DNA of 64,000 nucleotides from Nocardia rhizosphaerihabitans. GTDB taxonomy: Bacteria; Actinomycetota; Actinomycetes; Mycobacteriales; Mycobacteriaceae. The translations under genes were made by a program, and so were the position numbers. Positions 26,000-36,121 of this stretch are shown here, one piece after another (positions within the stretch are counted from its first letter, which is position 1; the number at the start of each line of letters is the position of its first letter). Location of the stretch: positions 619,399 through 683,398 of the forward strand of contig NZ_BMNE01000002.1 in the NCBI RefSeq assembly GCF_014646295.1. Reading direction: 5' to 3'. The notes below the pieces were generated by a model that worked only from the letters and a program-made list of their open reading frames with translations, made no database searches and was not told where the DNA came from.

Positions 26000-26875
26000 T
26001 CACGGTGTCGGCGCCTCTTGCGGTGCGATGGTGCGGGTTTCGGAGGTGGTGAGCGCACCGATGCGCGAGGTGTCCTTGAGGTCGACGCCCGAGCGGCCGA
26101 GTTTGCGCGCGCCCGCGACCAGGCCGGCGACCACGCGGGCGGCGTCGGCGTAGGTGAGGCCGTCGGGTGGGTGGATGTTGGAGATGCAGTTGCGTTCGGA
26201 GTCGGCGCGGCCGGGGCGCGGGGCGTGGGTGAGGTAGATGCCGAGGCTGTCGGCGACCGAGAGGCCGGGGCGTTCGCCGATGATCACCAGGACGGTGCGC
26301 ACGCCCATCGCCTCGGCGATGTGGTCGCCCAGGGCGACGCGTGCCTGGGTGGCGATCACGGGTGGGGCCAGGGTGTAGCGGTCGGCGAGTTCGTCGGCCA
26401 GTGCGGCGAGCAGGCCGGCGCCGTGGTCGGTGAGTGCGCGGGGGGACAGTCCGTCGGCGAGCACGAAACCGATATCGGCACTGTGCTTTTCGATGACGGA
26501 CAGGTCGGCGGGCTGCCTGCCGAGATCGGGGCGGCGGAGGTACTCCGAGCGGTCGGCGGCCATGCTGGTCACGGTGACCGGGTCGCCGAGTCCCATGCTC
26601 GCGATCTGTTCGGCGAAGATGTCGACTTCCAGCGGGACGTGCACCGCGTCCCTGGCGGCGGCATGCGCGGCCCGCAGCGCGAGGACTTCGGTGGTCGGCA
26701 GGGCGTCACCGGTGCGCCCGAGCCCGATCCTGGCCTGGGTGTTGCGCCGCAGATCGCGCCAGAACTCCTGGGCCACAGCCCCTTCGGCATCACCGCGCTC
26801 GCCCACTGCACTTCCTCTCCACTCGGTATTCGATCCCACGATGCGCAGAACCGGCTTCGTCGCAGCGGGTTTCAT
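26000..26875 (-). CDS. eutC: Ethanolamine ammonia-lyase small subunit
   Basis: EutC forms with EutB the adenosylcobalamin-dependent lyase that converts ethanolamine to acetaldehyde and ammonia. ATG 26875 (MKPAATKPVL) overlaps the eutB stop as ATGA, which supports this start over an upstream frame. Family blocks are TQARIGLGRTGDALPT, SDIGFVLADGLSPRAL-like (ADIGFVLADGLSPRAL), VIATQARVALGD and VVIIGERPGLSVADSLG. The C-terminal block contains SERNCISNIHPPDGLTY. The 291-residue length is normal. Confidence 0.93.
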   Translation of the reverse strand: MKPAATKPVLRIVGSNTEWRGSAVGERGDAEGAVAQEFWRDLRRNTQARIGLGRTGDALPTTEVLALRAAHAAARDAVHVPLEVDIFAEQIASMGLGDPVTVTSMAADRSEYLRRPDLGRQPADLSVIEKHSADIGFVLADGLSPRALTDHGAGLLAALADELADRYTLAPPVIATQARVALGDHIAEAMGVRTVLVIIGERPGLSVADSLGIYLTHAPRPGRADSERNCISNIHPPDGLTYADAARVVAGLVAGARKLGRSGVDLKDTSRIGALTTSETRTIAPQEAPTP

Positions 26876-28284
26876 CGGTTCGCCGCCAGAGCTCGCAGCG
26901 GTGACGACAGCGGTTCCACCTGCCGTATCCGGCCGTTGGCGTCGAGCATGCCGAGCCCGGACAGCCACGCCTCGAATTCCGGTGCGGGACGCAGGTTCAG
27001 CACCTGCCGCGCGTAGAGCGCGTCATGGAAACTCAGGCTCTGATAGCCCAGCATCACATCGTCGGCGCCGGGCACCGCGATGACGAACGCGCAGCCCGCC
27101 GCGCCCAGCAGGGTGAGCAGGGTGTCCATGTCGTCCTGATCGGCCTCGGCGTGGTTGGTGTAGCAGACGTCCACACCCATCGGCAGGCCGAGCAGCTTGC
27201 CGCAGAAGTGGTCCTCGAGTCCGGCCCGGATGATCTGCTTACCGTCGTAGAGGTACTCGGGCCCGATGAACCCGACGACCGTATTGACGAGCAGCGGTTG
27301 CAGATCCCGCGCGACGGCATAGGCGCGCGCTTCGAGCGTCTGCTGGTCCACCGGCCGATCATTGATGCCCAGATGGGCATTGGCGCTCAACGCCGAACCC
27401 TGCCCGGTCTCCAGATACATCACGTTGTCGCCGACGGTGCCGCGCCCGAGCGAGCGCCCTGCCTCGTTCCCCTCACGCAACAGCGAGATGTTCACGCCGA
27501 AACCGGCATTCGCGCCCTCGGTGCCCGCCACCGACTGGAACACCAGGTCCACCGGCGCACCCGCCTCGATCAGCCCGATGGTCGTGGTGACGTGGGAGAG
27601 CACGCACGACTGGGTCGGGATGTCGAAGCGCAGACGGACCTCGTCGAGCAGGTGCAGCAGATCGGAGGTGGCGTGGGGCGAATCGGTGGCCGGGTTGATG
27701 CCGATCACCGCGTCACCACAGCCGAGCAGGAGTCCGTCGAGGGTGGCCGCCGCGATCCCGCGCGGATCATCGGTCGGATGGTTGGGTTGCAGGCGCGTAC
27801 TCAACCGGCCCGGCAGGCCGATGGTGGTGCGGAAACCCGCCGTCACCACGGTGGCCTTGGCGACGGCGATCAGATCCTGATTGCGCATGATCTTGCTGAC
27901 CGCCGCCACCATCTCCGGCGTCAGCCCGGGCGAGACCGCGGCCAGCGTCGTCGCGGAATCCTCGGTCGCGGCGACCGCGAGCAGCCAGTCGCGCAACCCG
28001 CCGACGGTGAGATGCGCGATCGGGGCGAACGCGGTCCGGTCGTGGCTGTCGATGATCAGCCGGGTCACTTCGTCGGTCTCGTACGGGACGACCACCTCGT
28101 TGAGGAAGGTGGTCAGTGGCACGTCGGCCAGTGCCCACTGCGCGGCCGCGCGTTCGGCATCGGTCGCGGCGGCGCAGCCGGCCAGCTGGTCGCCGCTGCG
28201 TTCGGGCGTCGCCTTGGCCAGGAGATCGACCAGACCGTCGAAGGTGTAGGTCGTGGCGCCGACAGAGCTGCGGTACACGGTCAT
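26872..28284 (-). CDS. eutB: Ethanolamine ammonia-lyase large subunit
   Basis: EutB is the TIM-barrel subunit that carries the active site and binds adenosylcobalamin with EutC. Recognisable blocks are LNEVVVPYETDEVTRLI, the GCGDAVIGINPATDS segment, QSCVLSHVTTTIGLI and FQSVAGTEGANAGFGV. Further on come MYLETGQGSALSANAH and GLPMGVDVCYTNHAEADQ. The length of 470 residues is close to that of the enterobacterial enzyme. It overlaps eutC by 4 bp and lies 37 bp after the permease gene. No reactivating factor EutA and no microcompartment shell gene is in the window. Confidence 0.94.
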   Translation of the reverse strand: MTVYRSSVGATTYTFDGLVDLLAKATPERSGDQLAGCAAATDAERAAAQWALADVPLTTFLNEVVVPYETDEVTRLIIDSHDRTAFAPIAHLTVGGLRDWLLAVAATEDSATTLAAVSPGLTPEMVAAVSKIMRNQDLIAVAKATVVTAGFRTTIGLPGRLSTRLQPNHPTDDPRGIAAATLDGLLLGCGDAVIGINPATDSPHATSDLLHLLDEVRLRFDIPTQSCVLSHVTTTIGLIEAGAPVDLVFQSVAGTEGANAGFGVNISLLREGNEAGRSLGRGTVGDNVMYLETGQGSALSANAHLGINDRPVDQQTLEARAYAVARDLQPLLVNTVVGFIGPEYLYDGKQIIRAGLEDHFCGKLLGLPMGVDVCYTNHAEADQDDMDTLLTLLGAAGCAFVIAVPGADDVMLGYQSLSFHDALYARQVLNLRPAPEFEAWLSGLGMLDANGRIRQVEPLSSPLRALAANR

Positions 28285-28321
28285 CGGGTGCCGCCTCCTT
28301 TCACGGATTCGGGTGAGCGGG

Positions 28322-29749
28322 TTACTCGAGCTCCTGCTCGGCCTTGGCCAGCGCCGCGAACTCCTCGTCGGGGGACTTGGCGACCAGGTGTTTGCGACTG
28401 TAGAGCCCGAAGTAGGCCATGAAGGCGCAGAACACTCCGAGAGTGAACAAGGCCGCCTTCTGGTCGACCAGGAAGGTCGCCGCCACCGAGGCCGCCGCGA
28501 TGACCAGCGCGAACGAGGTGGTGATGATGCCGCCGGGCGTGCGGTACGGCCGCGGCATGTTCGGTTCGCGGACCCGAAGCACGATGTGGCTCACCATCAT
28601 CAGCACATAGCTCACCGCGGCGCCGAACACGGCCATGTTCAGCAGCATCGCGCCTTCGCCGGTCAGCGAGAGGGCGAACCCGATGAGGCCGGGCACGATC
28701 AGCGCCAGCATCGGGGCCTTGCGGGAGTTGGTCACCGACAGGCTGGTGGGCAGGTAGCCGGCGCGGGAGAGCGCGAAGGTCTGGCGCGAGTAGGCGTAGA
28801 CGATGGAGAAGAAGCTGGCGATCAGACCGGCCAGGCCGATGTAGTTGACCACCTTGGCCGCCGGGCTGTCACCGAGCGCCTCCACGAGCGGGTTGCCCGA
28901 GGCCGAGGCGTCCTGCGCGCCGAGCGCACCGGTCACCAGGACCAGCACCACCGCGCCGGTGACCACCAGCAGCAGCATCGCCACGATGATGCCCTTGGGC
29001 ACGTTCTTCTCCGGCTCGCTGGCCTCCTCGGCCGCCAGCGGCACGCCTTCGACCGCGAGGAAGAACCAGATGGCGAACGGGATCGCGGCCCAGATGCCCA
29101 TGTACCCGAAGGGCAGGAACGACGACGAGCCGGTCGCGGCCGGATCCGCCGCGATATTGGTCAGATTCGCGACATCGAACCGGCCGACCGCCGCGATCGC
29201 GAAGACGACCAGACCGACCAGCGCGATCGCGGTGATCACGAACATCGCCTTGAGCGCCTCACCCGCCCCGCCGAGATGGATGCCGATGAACAGCGCGTAC
29301 ACCGCCAGATACACCCACCACCCGTCGGTGATCCCGAACAGGTTCAGCGACTCCACATAGGCGCCGATGAAGGTGGCGATGGCGGCGGGCGCGATCGCGT
29401 ATTCGATGAGAACGGCTGTGCCGGTGGCGAATCCGCCCCACGGGCCGAGCGCGCGCCGGGCGAAGGTGTAGCCGCCACCGGCCGCGGGCAGCGCCGAGGA
29501 CAGCTCGGCCATACCCAGGACCATGGCCAGATACATGCCCGCGATGACGATCGCCGCGATCAGCAGACCACCGAAACCGCCCTCGGCGAGGCCGAAGTTC
29601 CAGCCGGAGTAGTCACCGGAGATCACATAGCTCACGCCGAGGCCGGCCAGCAGCACCCAGCCTGCCGAGCCGGAGCGCAGGGTGCGTTTGGCGAGATAGT
29701 CGTCGGCGGGCGTGTCCGCACCCGTGGCGGGAATCGCGTCGGTACTCAA
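28322..29749 (-). CDS. Ethanolamine permease (APC superfamily)
   Basis: About twelve hydrophobic helices and the APC-type first helix (LLAGLGVSYVISGDYSGWNFG) identify an amino acid-polyamine-organocation transporter. GDYSGWNFGL, GGGYTFARRALGPWGG and FFLAVEGVPLAAEEA are typical of ethanolamine permeases. I place the start at TTG 29749 (MSTDAIPATG) because GAGGAG lies 7 bases upstream; ATG 29764 is the in-frame alternative without such a site. It should import ethanolamine for EutBC, encoded directly downstream. A hairpin separates it from the DUF779 gene, so it begins its own transcript. Confidence 0.88.
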   Translation of the reverse strand: MSTDAIPATGADTPADDYLAKRTLRSGSAGWVLLAGLGVSYVISGDYSGWNFGLAEGGFGGLLIAAIVIAGMYLAMVLGMAELSSALPAAGGGYTFARRALGPWGGFATGTAVLIEYAIAPAAIATFIGAYVESLNLFGITDGWWVYLAVYALFIGIHLGGAGEALKAMFVITAIALVGLVVFAIAAVGRFDVANLTNIAADPAATGSSSFLPFGYMGIWAAIPFAIWFFLAVEGVPLAAEEASEPEKNVPKGIIVAMLLLVVTGAVVLVLVTGALGAQDASASGNPLVEALGDSPAAKVVNYIGLAGLIASFFSIVYAYSRQTFALSRAGYLPTSLSVTNSRKAPMLALIVPGLIGFALSLTGEGAMLLNMAVFGAAVSYVLMMVSHIVLRVREPNMPRPYRTPGGIITTSFALVIAAASVAATFLVDQKAALFTLGVFCAFMAYFGLYSRKHLVAKSPDEEFAALAKAEQELE

Positions 29750-29802
29750 GGTGTAGCTCCTCATCAACAAACAAGCGCGTGCGACGGCAACGGTGATCGT
29801 CG

Positions 29803-29822
29803 AGGGTTGAAGAATGGTTGAC
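29803..29822 (-). promoter_or_regulatory. Double TCAAC motif upstream of the permease-eutBC operon
   Basis: On the minus strand GTCAACCATTCTTCAACCCT matches a 20-mer upstream of the aldehyde dehydrogenase gene at 16 of 20 positions. The two TCAAC boxes are 11 bp apart, one helical turn. It lies 54 bp before the permease start. Confidence 0.55.
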
Positions 29823-29845
29823 GACTGTTACGGTCGTGGATCCCA

Positions 29846-29880
29846 CAGGTCAGCGGCGCGTATCGAGCGCCGCCGACCTG
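29846..29880 (-). terminator. Terminator after the DUF779 gene
   Basis: CAGGTCAGCGGCGC (29846-29859) and GCGCCGCCGACCTG (29867-29880) form a 14-position stem with one mismatch, 31 bp after the DUF779 stop codon. Confidence 0.65.
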
Positions 29881-29910
29881 CGGAAACAGTGTGATAGCGG
29901 GTGTTTCACA

Positions 29911-30305
29911 TCACTGTGGAACGGTGTCACCGGTGGGTGGCGGCGGCTGGGATTCCAGCTCGGCCACCTCGTCGTCGGTGAGCAGGCGTGAGCGGATCAG
30001 GAACCGCACGCCCTCGGGGGCTTCGAGCGAGAAGCCGCTGCCCCGGCCGGGCACCACGTCGACGGTGAGATGGGTGTGTTTCCAGTACGCGAACTGGTCG
30101 GCACTCATCCAGAACGGGGTGTCGCCCGGCAGATGACCCAGCAGCACATCCGAGGCGCCGACGCGGAATTCTCCGCGCGGGTAGCACATAGGGGAGCTGC
30201 CGTCGCAGCAGCCGCCGGACTGGTGGAACATGACCGGGCCGTGTTGCCCGGCCAGTTCCCGCAGCAGCGTCGCCGCCTGTTCGGTGAGGTCGACGCGCTG
30301 CACCA

Positions 30306-30306
<1 letters not shown>
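29911..30306 (-). CDS. DUF779 family protein
   Basis: The 131-residue product starts at ATG 30306, overlapping the aldehyde dehydrogenase stop as TGATG. The family hallmark is a Cys-rich loop (MFHQSGGCCDGSSPMCYP), followed by WMSADQFAYWKHTHLTVDVV. DUF779 genes nearly always follow acetaldehyde or alcohol-derived aldehyde dehydrogenase genes in actinobacteria and proteobacteria, and the four closely spaced cysteines suggest metal or redox chemistry. The function is not established. Confidence 0.9.
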
Positions 30307-31823
<1,517 letters not shown>

Positions 31824-31880
31824 GTGCGGAGGCTCCTCGCTGATTCCGGTGAAGCGTGACGCCCATCACTATCCGCTGTC

Positions 31881-31900
31881 AGGGTTGATGAAACGTTGAA
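31881..31900 (-). promoter_or_regulatory. Double TCAAC motif upstream of the aldehyde dehydrogenase operon
   Basis: On the minus strand TTCAACGTTTCATCAACCCT is the counterpart of the motif at 29803-29822. It lies 58 bp before the aldehyde dehydrogenase start, nearly the same distance as in the permease operon. Confidence 0.55.
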
Positions 31901-31910
31901 GCCGGACCGA

Positions 31911-33125
31911 TCAGGCGCGAAGAGCGCTGTGCAGGCGGGCCGCGGCGACGGCGCGCCGCGTGTCACGCGGGGGCAGCAGGGTCATGGCGTGTTCGTGGAC
32001 GGCGATGTCGTCGGGGGCGGCTTCGCCGTAGGTCAGCGCGTGGTCGGCGTCGGGGCTGGCGAGGACGGCGTTGCGCATGGCGACGGCGAGGTAGTCGCGC
32101 CATTCGCTGATGCCCGGTGTATCCGAATCCGGAAGCAGCGGACCGTGATACAGCCGCACGGCGGTGTCGACATCACCGGACTCCAGGGCGCGCAGGACGT
32201 CGACGGCGTCGCAGGACAGGGCGGTGGTGAAGCGGTAGACGCGGCTGGTGATGTCACCGCCGGTGGCGCGGCGCAGGTACGACATCTCCGATTTCAGGGT
32301 GCTCGCGCCGACCGCGCGATCGCCGTAGACGGCGTAGTGCAGGCGCTCGTGGCTGTAGCCGTCGTCGTCGAGGGCGAGCAGGGTGAGGATCTCGAGCTGG
32401 CGGGGGCGCAGCCGGATCGGGGTGCCGTCGCGCACCAATCGGCCGGTGCCCAGACAGGTCAGCCGCATGCCCGCGGGTGCGGGCGCGGCCGCGTGCAGTT
32501 TGGCCTCGATCGCGCTGGTCATGGTGCGCACGGTCGCCATGGCCAGCGGGTGGGAGCGCTTCCAGGTGGTCGACAGGTCGAGCACGCCGAGCAGCGTCCC
32601 GTCGGCCGCGCGGATCGGCGCGCAGTAACAGACCCAGCCGTGCAGCGCGGCGACCAGGTGCTCGGCCGAGAACACGGTGTGCGGTTGATCGGTGCGCAGC
32701 GCCAGCGAGAGCGCGTTGGTCCCCATGTGCGCCTCGTCCCACCGCCCACCCGGCGCGAAGTTCACCTGCTCGGCCCTGCGGCGCATGACCGGGCCGCCGT
32801 AGGTCCACAGGATCGTGCCCGAAGCATCGGTCACCGCGGCGACGTAACCCGCGTCGTCGGCGACGCTGTGCAGTTGATCCTTCAACTCCGTGACCGGTCC
32901 ACGCAGCGGCGACTCCGCCCATCGCGGGCCGATATCGCCGGCCTCGCTCTCCGGCGCGTGGTCGCGTGCCGGATCGACCGTGCGTAACGAGCGCAGCCAA
33001 GACTGCGCCACCTCGGTCCGCACCGACGAACTGCGCCCGAGCGCGGATTGCCCCGCGGGCACCCACTGCGCCCACTCCCGCTCCAGCGCAGCGCGCTGCG
33101 CGGAAAGCGTGAGCTGCGGTGCCAT
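31911..33125 (-). CDS. GAF-domain transcriptional regulator
   Basis: The 404-residue protein resembles the sensor part of AcoR-type activators. A GAF domain spans about 85-215 (AAVTDASGTILWTYGG, then GTNALSLALRTDQPHTVFSAEH and CYCAPIRAADGTLLGVLDLSTTW). No AAA+ sigma-54 module follows. Instead the C-terminal part (about 225-320) looks like a winged helix of the OmpR/BTAD kind (IRLRPRQLEILTLLALDDDGYS, then STLKSEMSYLRR). Such proteins regulate neighbouring aldehyde dehydrogenase genes in actinobacteria. It is the best candidate to bind the double TCAAC motifs. Confidence 0.8.
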   Translation of the reverse strand: MAPQLTLSAQRAALEREWAQWVPAGQSALGRSSSVRTEVAQSWLRSLRTVDPARDHAPESEAGDIGPRWAESPLRGPVTELKDQLHSVADDAGYVAAVTDASGTILWTYGGPVMRRRAEQVNFAPGGRWDEAHMGTNALSLALRTDQPHTVFSAEHLVAALHGWVCYCAPIRAADGTLLGVLDLSTTWKRSHPLAMATVRTMTSAIEAKLHAAAPAPAGMRLTCLGTGRLVRDGTPIRLRPRQLEILTLLALDDDGYSHERLHYAVYGDRAVGASTLKSEMSYLRRATGGDITSRVYRFTTALSCDAVDVLRALESGDVDTAVRLYHGPLLPDSDTPGISEWRDYLAVAMRNAVLASPDADHALTYGEAAPDDIAVHEHAMTLLPPRDTRRAVAAARLHSALRA

Positions 33126-33252
33126 GGTGGTCCTGTTCGGTCGCGATCCGGGGATTTCACCCTAATAATGCCCCACCAGCGCGCCCGGAAATGGGGTTTC
33201 GTCAGGCGGTGGCACCGCGGTACGCGGCCGCGGTCTACTTTGGCCGGATGAG

Positions 33253-34275
33253 ATGGATCCGCGTATGAGGGTCGACGAGCTCGACCTGGCGCTGATCACC
33301 GCGCTGCAGGTCGCGCCGCGCGCGTCGTGGGCCAGGCTGGCCGGTCCGCTCGGCGTCGACGCGGCGACGCTGTCACGGCGGTGGTCGGCGCTGCGGGAGA
33401 GCGGGACGGCCTGGCTCACCTGCTATCCGGGGTCGGGCTTCGCCGCGGTCGGAGTGCTGGCGTTCGTCCAGGTCGACTGTGAGCCGAGCGAGCTCGCGGC
33501 AGTGGCCGCGGCGCTCGCCGCGCTGCCCGCGGTGGTCAGCGTGGAGCTGGTCGCGGGCGCGCATCCGCTGCTGCTCACCGTCGGCTCCGCGTCGGCGGCG
33601 CTGTTCACCGAGCAGCTGCTGGCCTTCGGCCGGGTTCCCGGGGTGCGCGGGCTGCGGACGCACCCGGTTCGGCGGTTGCATCGGGAGGGCAGCCGGTGGC
33701 GATTCGACGCGCTCTCGCCGGGACAGCAGCGTGAACTGGCCGTGGCCACGGCGCCCGGAGCCGATGAGCCCGCACCGCTGTCCGCCGAGGAACGCGCGCT
33801 CATCCTGGCCCTCGGCGCCGACGGTCGGCGGACCGTCGCCGCGTTGGCCGCGGAGCTGGACCGTCCGGAGGCCACGGTGCGCAGGCTGCTCGGCAAGTTG
33901 CTCGACGGTGGCAGGGCCGTGCTGCGCTGCGAGGCCGCGCTGCCGGTGACCGGCTGGCGGGCCACGGCCACGCTCTGGCTGAACACGCCCGCCGCCGAAC
34001 GTGTTCCGGTGATGGAAGCGATCGAGGGGCTGCGCGACACCCGGCTGTGCGCGGCCACCGTCACCGATGCCGACGCGATCGCGGTGACGTGCTTCCGCGG
34101 ACTGGACGGTCTCGCCGACTACGAGGCGCGGCTCGGCGCGGTCGCGCCAGGACTGCGGGTCGTCGACCGCGCGGTGACGCTGCGCTGGGTGAAACGGATG
34201 GGCAGACTGCTCGGCGAGGACGGTCGCGCCACCGGATCCGTGCCGATGGACGTGTGGGCACCGGCGCCGACCTGA
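33253..34275 (+). CDS. Lrp/AsnC-family regulator with two repeated modules
   Basis: The 340-residue protein is twice the usual AsnC length. The first HTH is at about 8-50 (DLALITALQVAPRASWARLAG) and the second at about 180-220 (RALILALGADGRRTVAALAAEL). Each is followed by a degenerate RAM-like ligand domain (FVQVDCEPSELAAVAAALAALP; LWLNTPAAERVPVMEAIE). Fused double AsnC proteins are common in Nocardia and Streptomyces. The target may be the downstream lipase gene or the divergent GAF regulator; there is no direct evidence. Confidence 0.83.
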   Translation: MDPRMRVDELDLALITALQVAPRASWARLAGPLGVDAATLSRRWSALRESGTAWLTCYPGSGFAAVGVLAFVQVDCEPSELAAVAAALAALPAVVSVELVAGAHPLLLTVGSASAALFTEQLLAFGRVPGVRGLRTHPVRRLHREGSRWRFDALSPGQQRELAVATAPGADEPAPLSAEERALILALGADGRRTVAALAAELDRPEATVRRLLGKLLDGGRAVLRCEAALPVTGWRATATLWLNTPAAERVPVMEAIEGLRDTRLCAATVTDADAIAVTCFRGLDGLADYEARLGAVAPGLRVVDRAVTLRWVKRMGRLLGEDGRATGSVPMDVWAPAPT

Positions 34276-34357
34276 CGGATCCGTGCACGACGGCCCGGAA
34301 TTCGCCGGAATCCCGCGTTTGCGCGGAGTGGCATCCGGCCGCGAGTACGACAGAGCC

Positions 34358-35605
34358 ATGTTTCCCACGAAGACCCAACGCCCCGCCGTTCTCGGCGCCG
34401 CGGCACTGCTCGCCGCCGGTTCCCTGCTGCTCGGCTGTTCCTCCGCCGACACCGCTCCGGCGCCGCAGGCACCGGCCGGACTCGACTTCTACACGCCCCA
34501 GGCCGACACGGTCGCGGGCGAACACGGTTCGGTGATCTGGTCGCGGCCGCTCTCCGGCATCCCCGGACTGGCGAACGCCGACAACCACCTGGTGCTGTAC
34601 CGATCGGTCGACCCGAAGGGTGCGACGGTCGCGGTGTCGGGCGTGGTCGCTGTGCCGCGCGGCGAGGCGCCCGCCGGCGGCTGGCCACTCATCTCCTGGG
34701 CCCACGGAACCACCGGCATCGCCGACGCCTGCGCCCCCTCGCGCGACACCGACGAGAACTACCCCGCGCACGCCTACATCGCGCGCACCCGGGTGGTCCA
34801 GCAGCGTCTGCTCGACGCCGGATACGCCGTCGCCATGACCGACTACCAGGGCCTCGGCACTCCGGGCAGGCACAGCTATCTCATCGGCGAAGCCCAGGCG
34901 CGAGCCGTCACCGACATCGCGCGCGCCGCTCGCGAACTCGCGCCGAGCATCGGCACCCGCTGGGCCACCATCGGTCATTCCCAGGGCGGCCAGGCCGCGA
35001 TCTTCACCAATGCGATCGGGCCGACCTGGGCGCCGGAGCTGCAACTGGTCGGCGCGGCCGCGCTGGCCCCCGCCAACAACAACGGGTCGCGCCTGGCGCT
35101 GCTGCGCACCGCCGCGGAGGTCGGTCCCGCCGCCGACATGACCGAGAGACGGGCAGCGCTGCCGTTCGCCCCGCTGGTCATCGCGGGCGCCGAGACCGCG
35201 GGCGGATTCGACCCTGCCGCCTTCCTGACCCCCGAGGCCGCCGACAAGCTGAAGCTCGTCGACGACAACTGCATTCCGGCCCTGTCCACCCCCGAGCAGT
35301 GGACCGGTATCGGTGTGCACGAGGTGGTCACGCCGACCGGCGACCTGTCCGGTATCCGCGCCGTCCTCGACGCGAACGAGCCGACCGCCGTCCGCTCCGG
35401 CCTGCCGCTCCTGGTCATCCAGGGCAGGCGGGATGTCATCGTGGTCCCCGAGGGCACCGACGCCATGGTCGCCCAGCTCCGCGCCGCGGGCAGCCCGGTC
35501 GATTACCGCACCGACGAATACGCCGACGCCGACCATCGCGCCATTCTGGAATCCGGCCTCGACACCCTCCTCACCTGGACCGACACCCATTTCGACCGCA
35601 CCTGA
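34358..35605 (+). CDS. Secreted lipase-family lipoprotein (LIP / alpha-beta hydrolase)
   Basis: ATG 34358 (MFPTKTQRPAV) starts a signal with lipobox LLLGCSS, so the enzyme is probably membrane-anchored outside. The 415-residue product has the oxyanion and nucleophile features of the secretory lipase family: WPLISWAHGTTGIADACAPS, MTDYQGLGTPG and the Ser nucleophile in TIGHSQGGQAAI. Asp and His of the triad are probably in VIQGRRDVIV and DADHRAIL. Substrates are likely acyl esters. A related enzyme is encoded 0.5 kb downstream. Confidence 0.87.
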   Translation: MFPTKTQRPAVLGAAALLAAGSLLLGCSSADTAPAPQAPAGLDFYTPQADTVAGEHGSVIWSRPLSGIPGLANADNHLVLYRSVDPKGATVAVSGVVAVPRGEAPAGGWPLISWAHGTTGIADACAPSRDTDENYPAHAYIARTRVVQQRLLDAGYAVAMTDYQGLGTPGRHSYLIGEAQARAVTDIARAARELAPSIGTRWATIGHSQGGQAAIFTNAIGPTWAPELQLVGAAALAPANNNGSRLALLRTAAEVGPAADMTERRAALPFAPLVIAGAETAGGFDPAAFLTPEAADKLKLVDDNCIPALSTPEQWTGIGVHEVVTPTGDLSGIRAVLDANEPTAVRSGLPLLVIQGRRDVIVVPEGTDAMVAQLRAAGSPVDYRTDEYADADHRAILESGLDTLLTWTDTHFDRT

Positions 35606-35612
35606 CGCACGG

Positions 35613-35641
35613 TGTAGCCCGCTGTAGCGCGGCGGGCTACA
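35613..35641. terminator. Hairpin with TGTAGC repeats after the lipase gene
   Basis: TGTAGCCCGC (35613-35622) pairs perfectly with GCGGGCTACA (35632-35641). A third TGTAGC is in the loop. It may terminate the lipase transcript, or be the old operator of the antitoxin remnant that starts 9 bp further on. Confidence 0.55.
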
Positions 35642-35649
35642 TTCCGTGA

Positions 35650-35760
35650 ATGCGGCAGATCGGTCACCGCGAGCTGCGGAACAACTCCGCGACGGCGCCG
35701 CACGCGGTGGTGACAATGGCTCGCCGGGTTGCCGTCGGGGTCGGCGCGGCGCCGGTTTCG
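35650..35760 (+). pseudogene. Remnant of a Phd/YefM-type antitoxin gene
   Basis: The frame from ATG 35650 begins MRQIGHRELRNNSA, which matches the conserved start of Phd/YefM antitoxins (RELRNNS). After about residue 20 (HAV) the similarity stops in this frame. The next reading frame supplies NGSP (about 35718), where a Phd protein would have ENGxx. This points to a frameshift. Nothing after it in any frame looks like the rest of the antitoxin or a toxin. The right boundary is approximate. Confidence 0.5.
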
Positions 35761-36121
35761 TGGCGCGCGATCACCGCATTCCCCCGCTCCTCCGAACAGC
35801 TTTCGCGACAGCGCGCGGCACGTGATTCCGGGTTACAGATATTTGGACTCGGGCGGCGGCCGGACATCGTTGGAATCAGCCTGATTTCTCGCGGCTTACG
35901 CTTTGCCGCAAGGCCTTTCGTGACTTATGCCCGATTCCGGGGAGTCCGTGCGCGGCGGGCGGTCGCGGGTATTTCGGTCACTTTCCGGTGACACCCGGCG
36001 CGAATTGGGCACCCTGCTATCCCGTGGCGTTACCCCGCGGCTACCCTCTGTACCGAATCTCGATGCTGTATCCGGTTTTCTCGATGCCAAGGGTTTCCCG
36101 AAATCGTAGGAGGATCGAATC

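Larger units (their letters stand above)
35606..36121. other. 516-bp region between two lipase genes
   Basis: It holds a hairpin at 35613-35641, a likely antitoxin remnant from 35650 and, further on, no convincing gene. TCTCGATGC occurs twice near 36058 and 36081. The ribosome binding site AGGAGGA of the second lipase is at its right end. Confidence 0.6.

Noticed and set aside
28253..29821. 522-codon open frame on the plus strand
   Set aside because: It is antisense to the ethanolamine permease gene and is low-complexity (Arg, Gly, His, Asp).
29750..29910. Possible cobalamin riboswitch before the permease-eutBC operon
   Set aside because: EutBC needs adenosylcobalamin, but the leader is too short and has no B12-box-like sequence; only a terminator hairpin and the TCAAC motif are present.
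35913..36112. Short overlapping frames upstream of the second lipase gene
   Set aside because: The frames are short, lack start signals and show no similarity to toxins, which I looked for because of the nearby antitoxin remnant.
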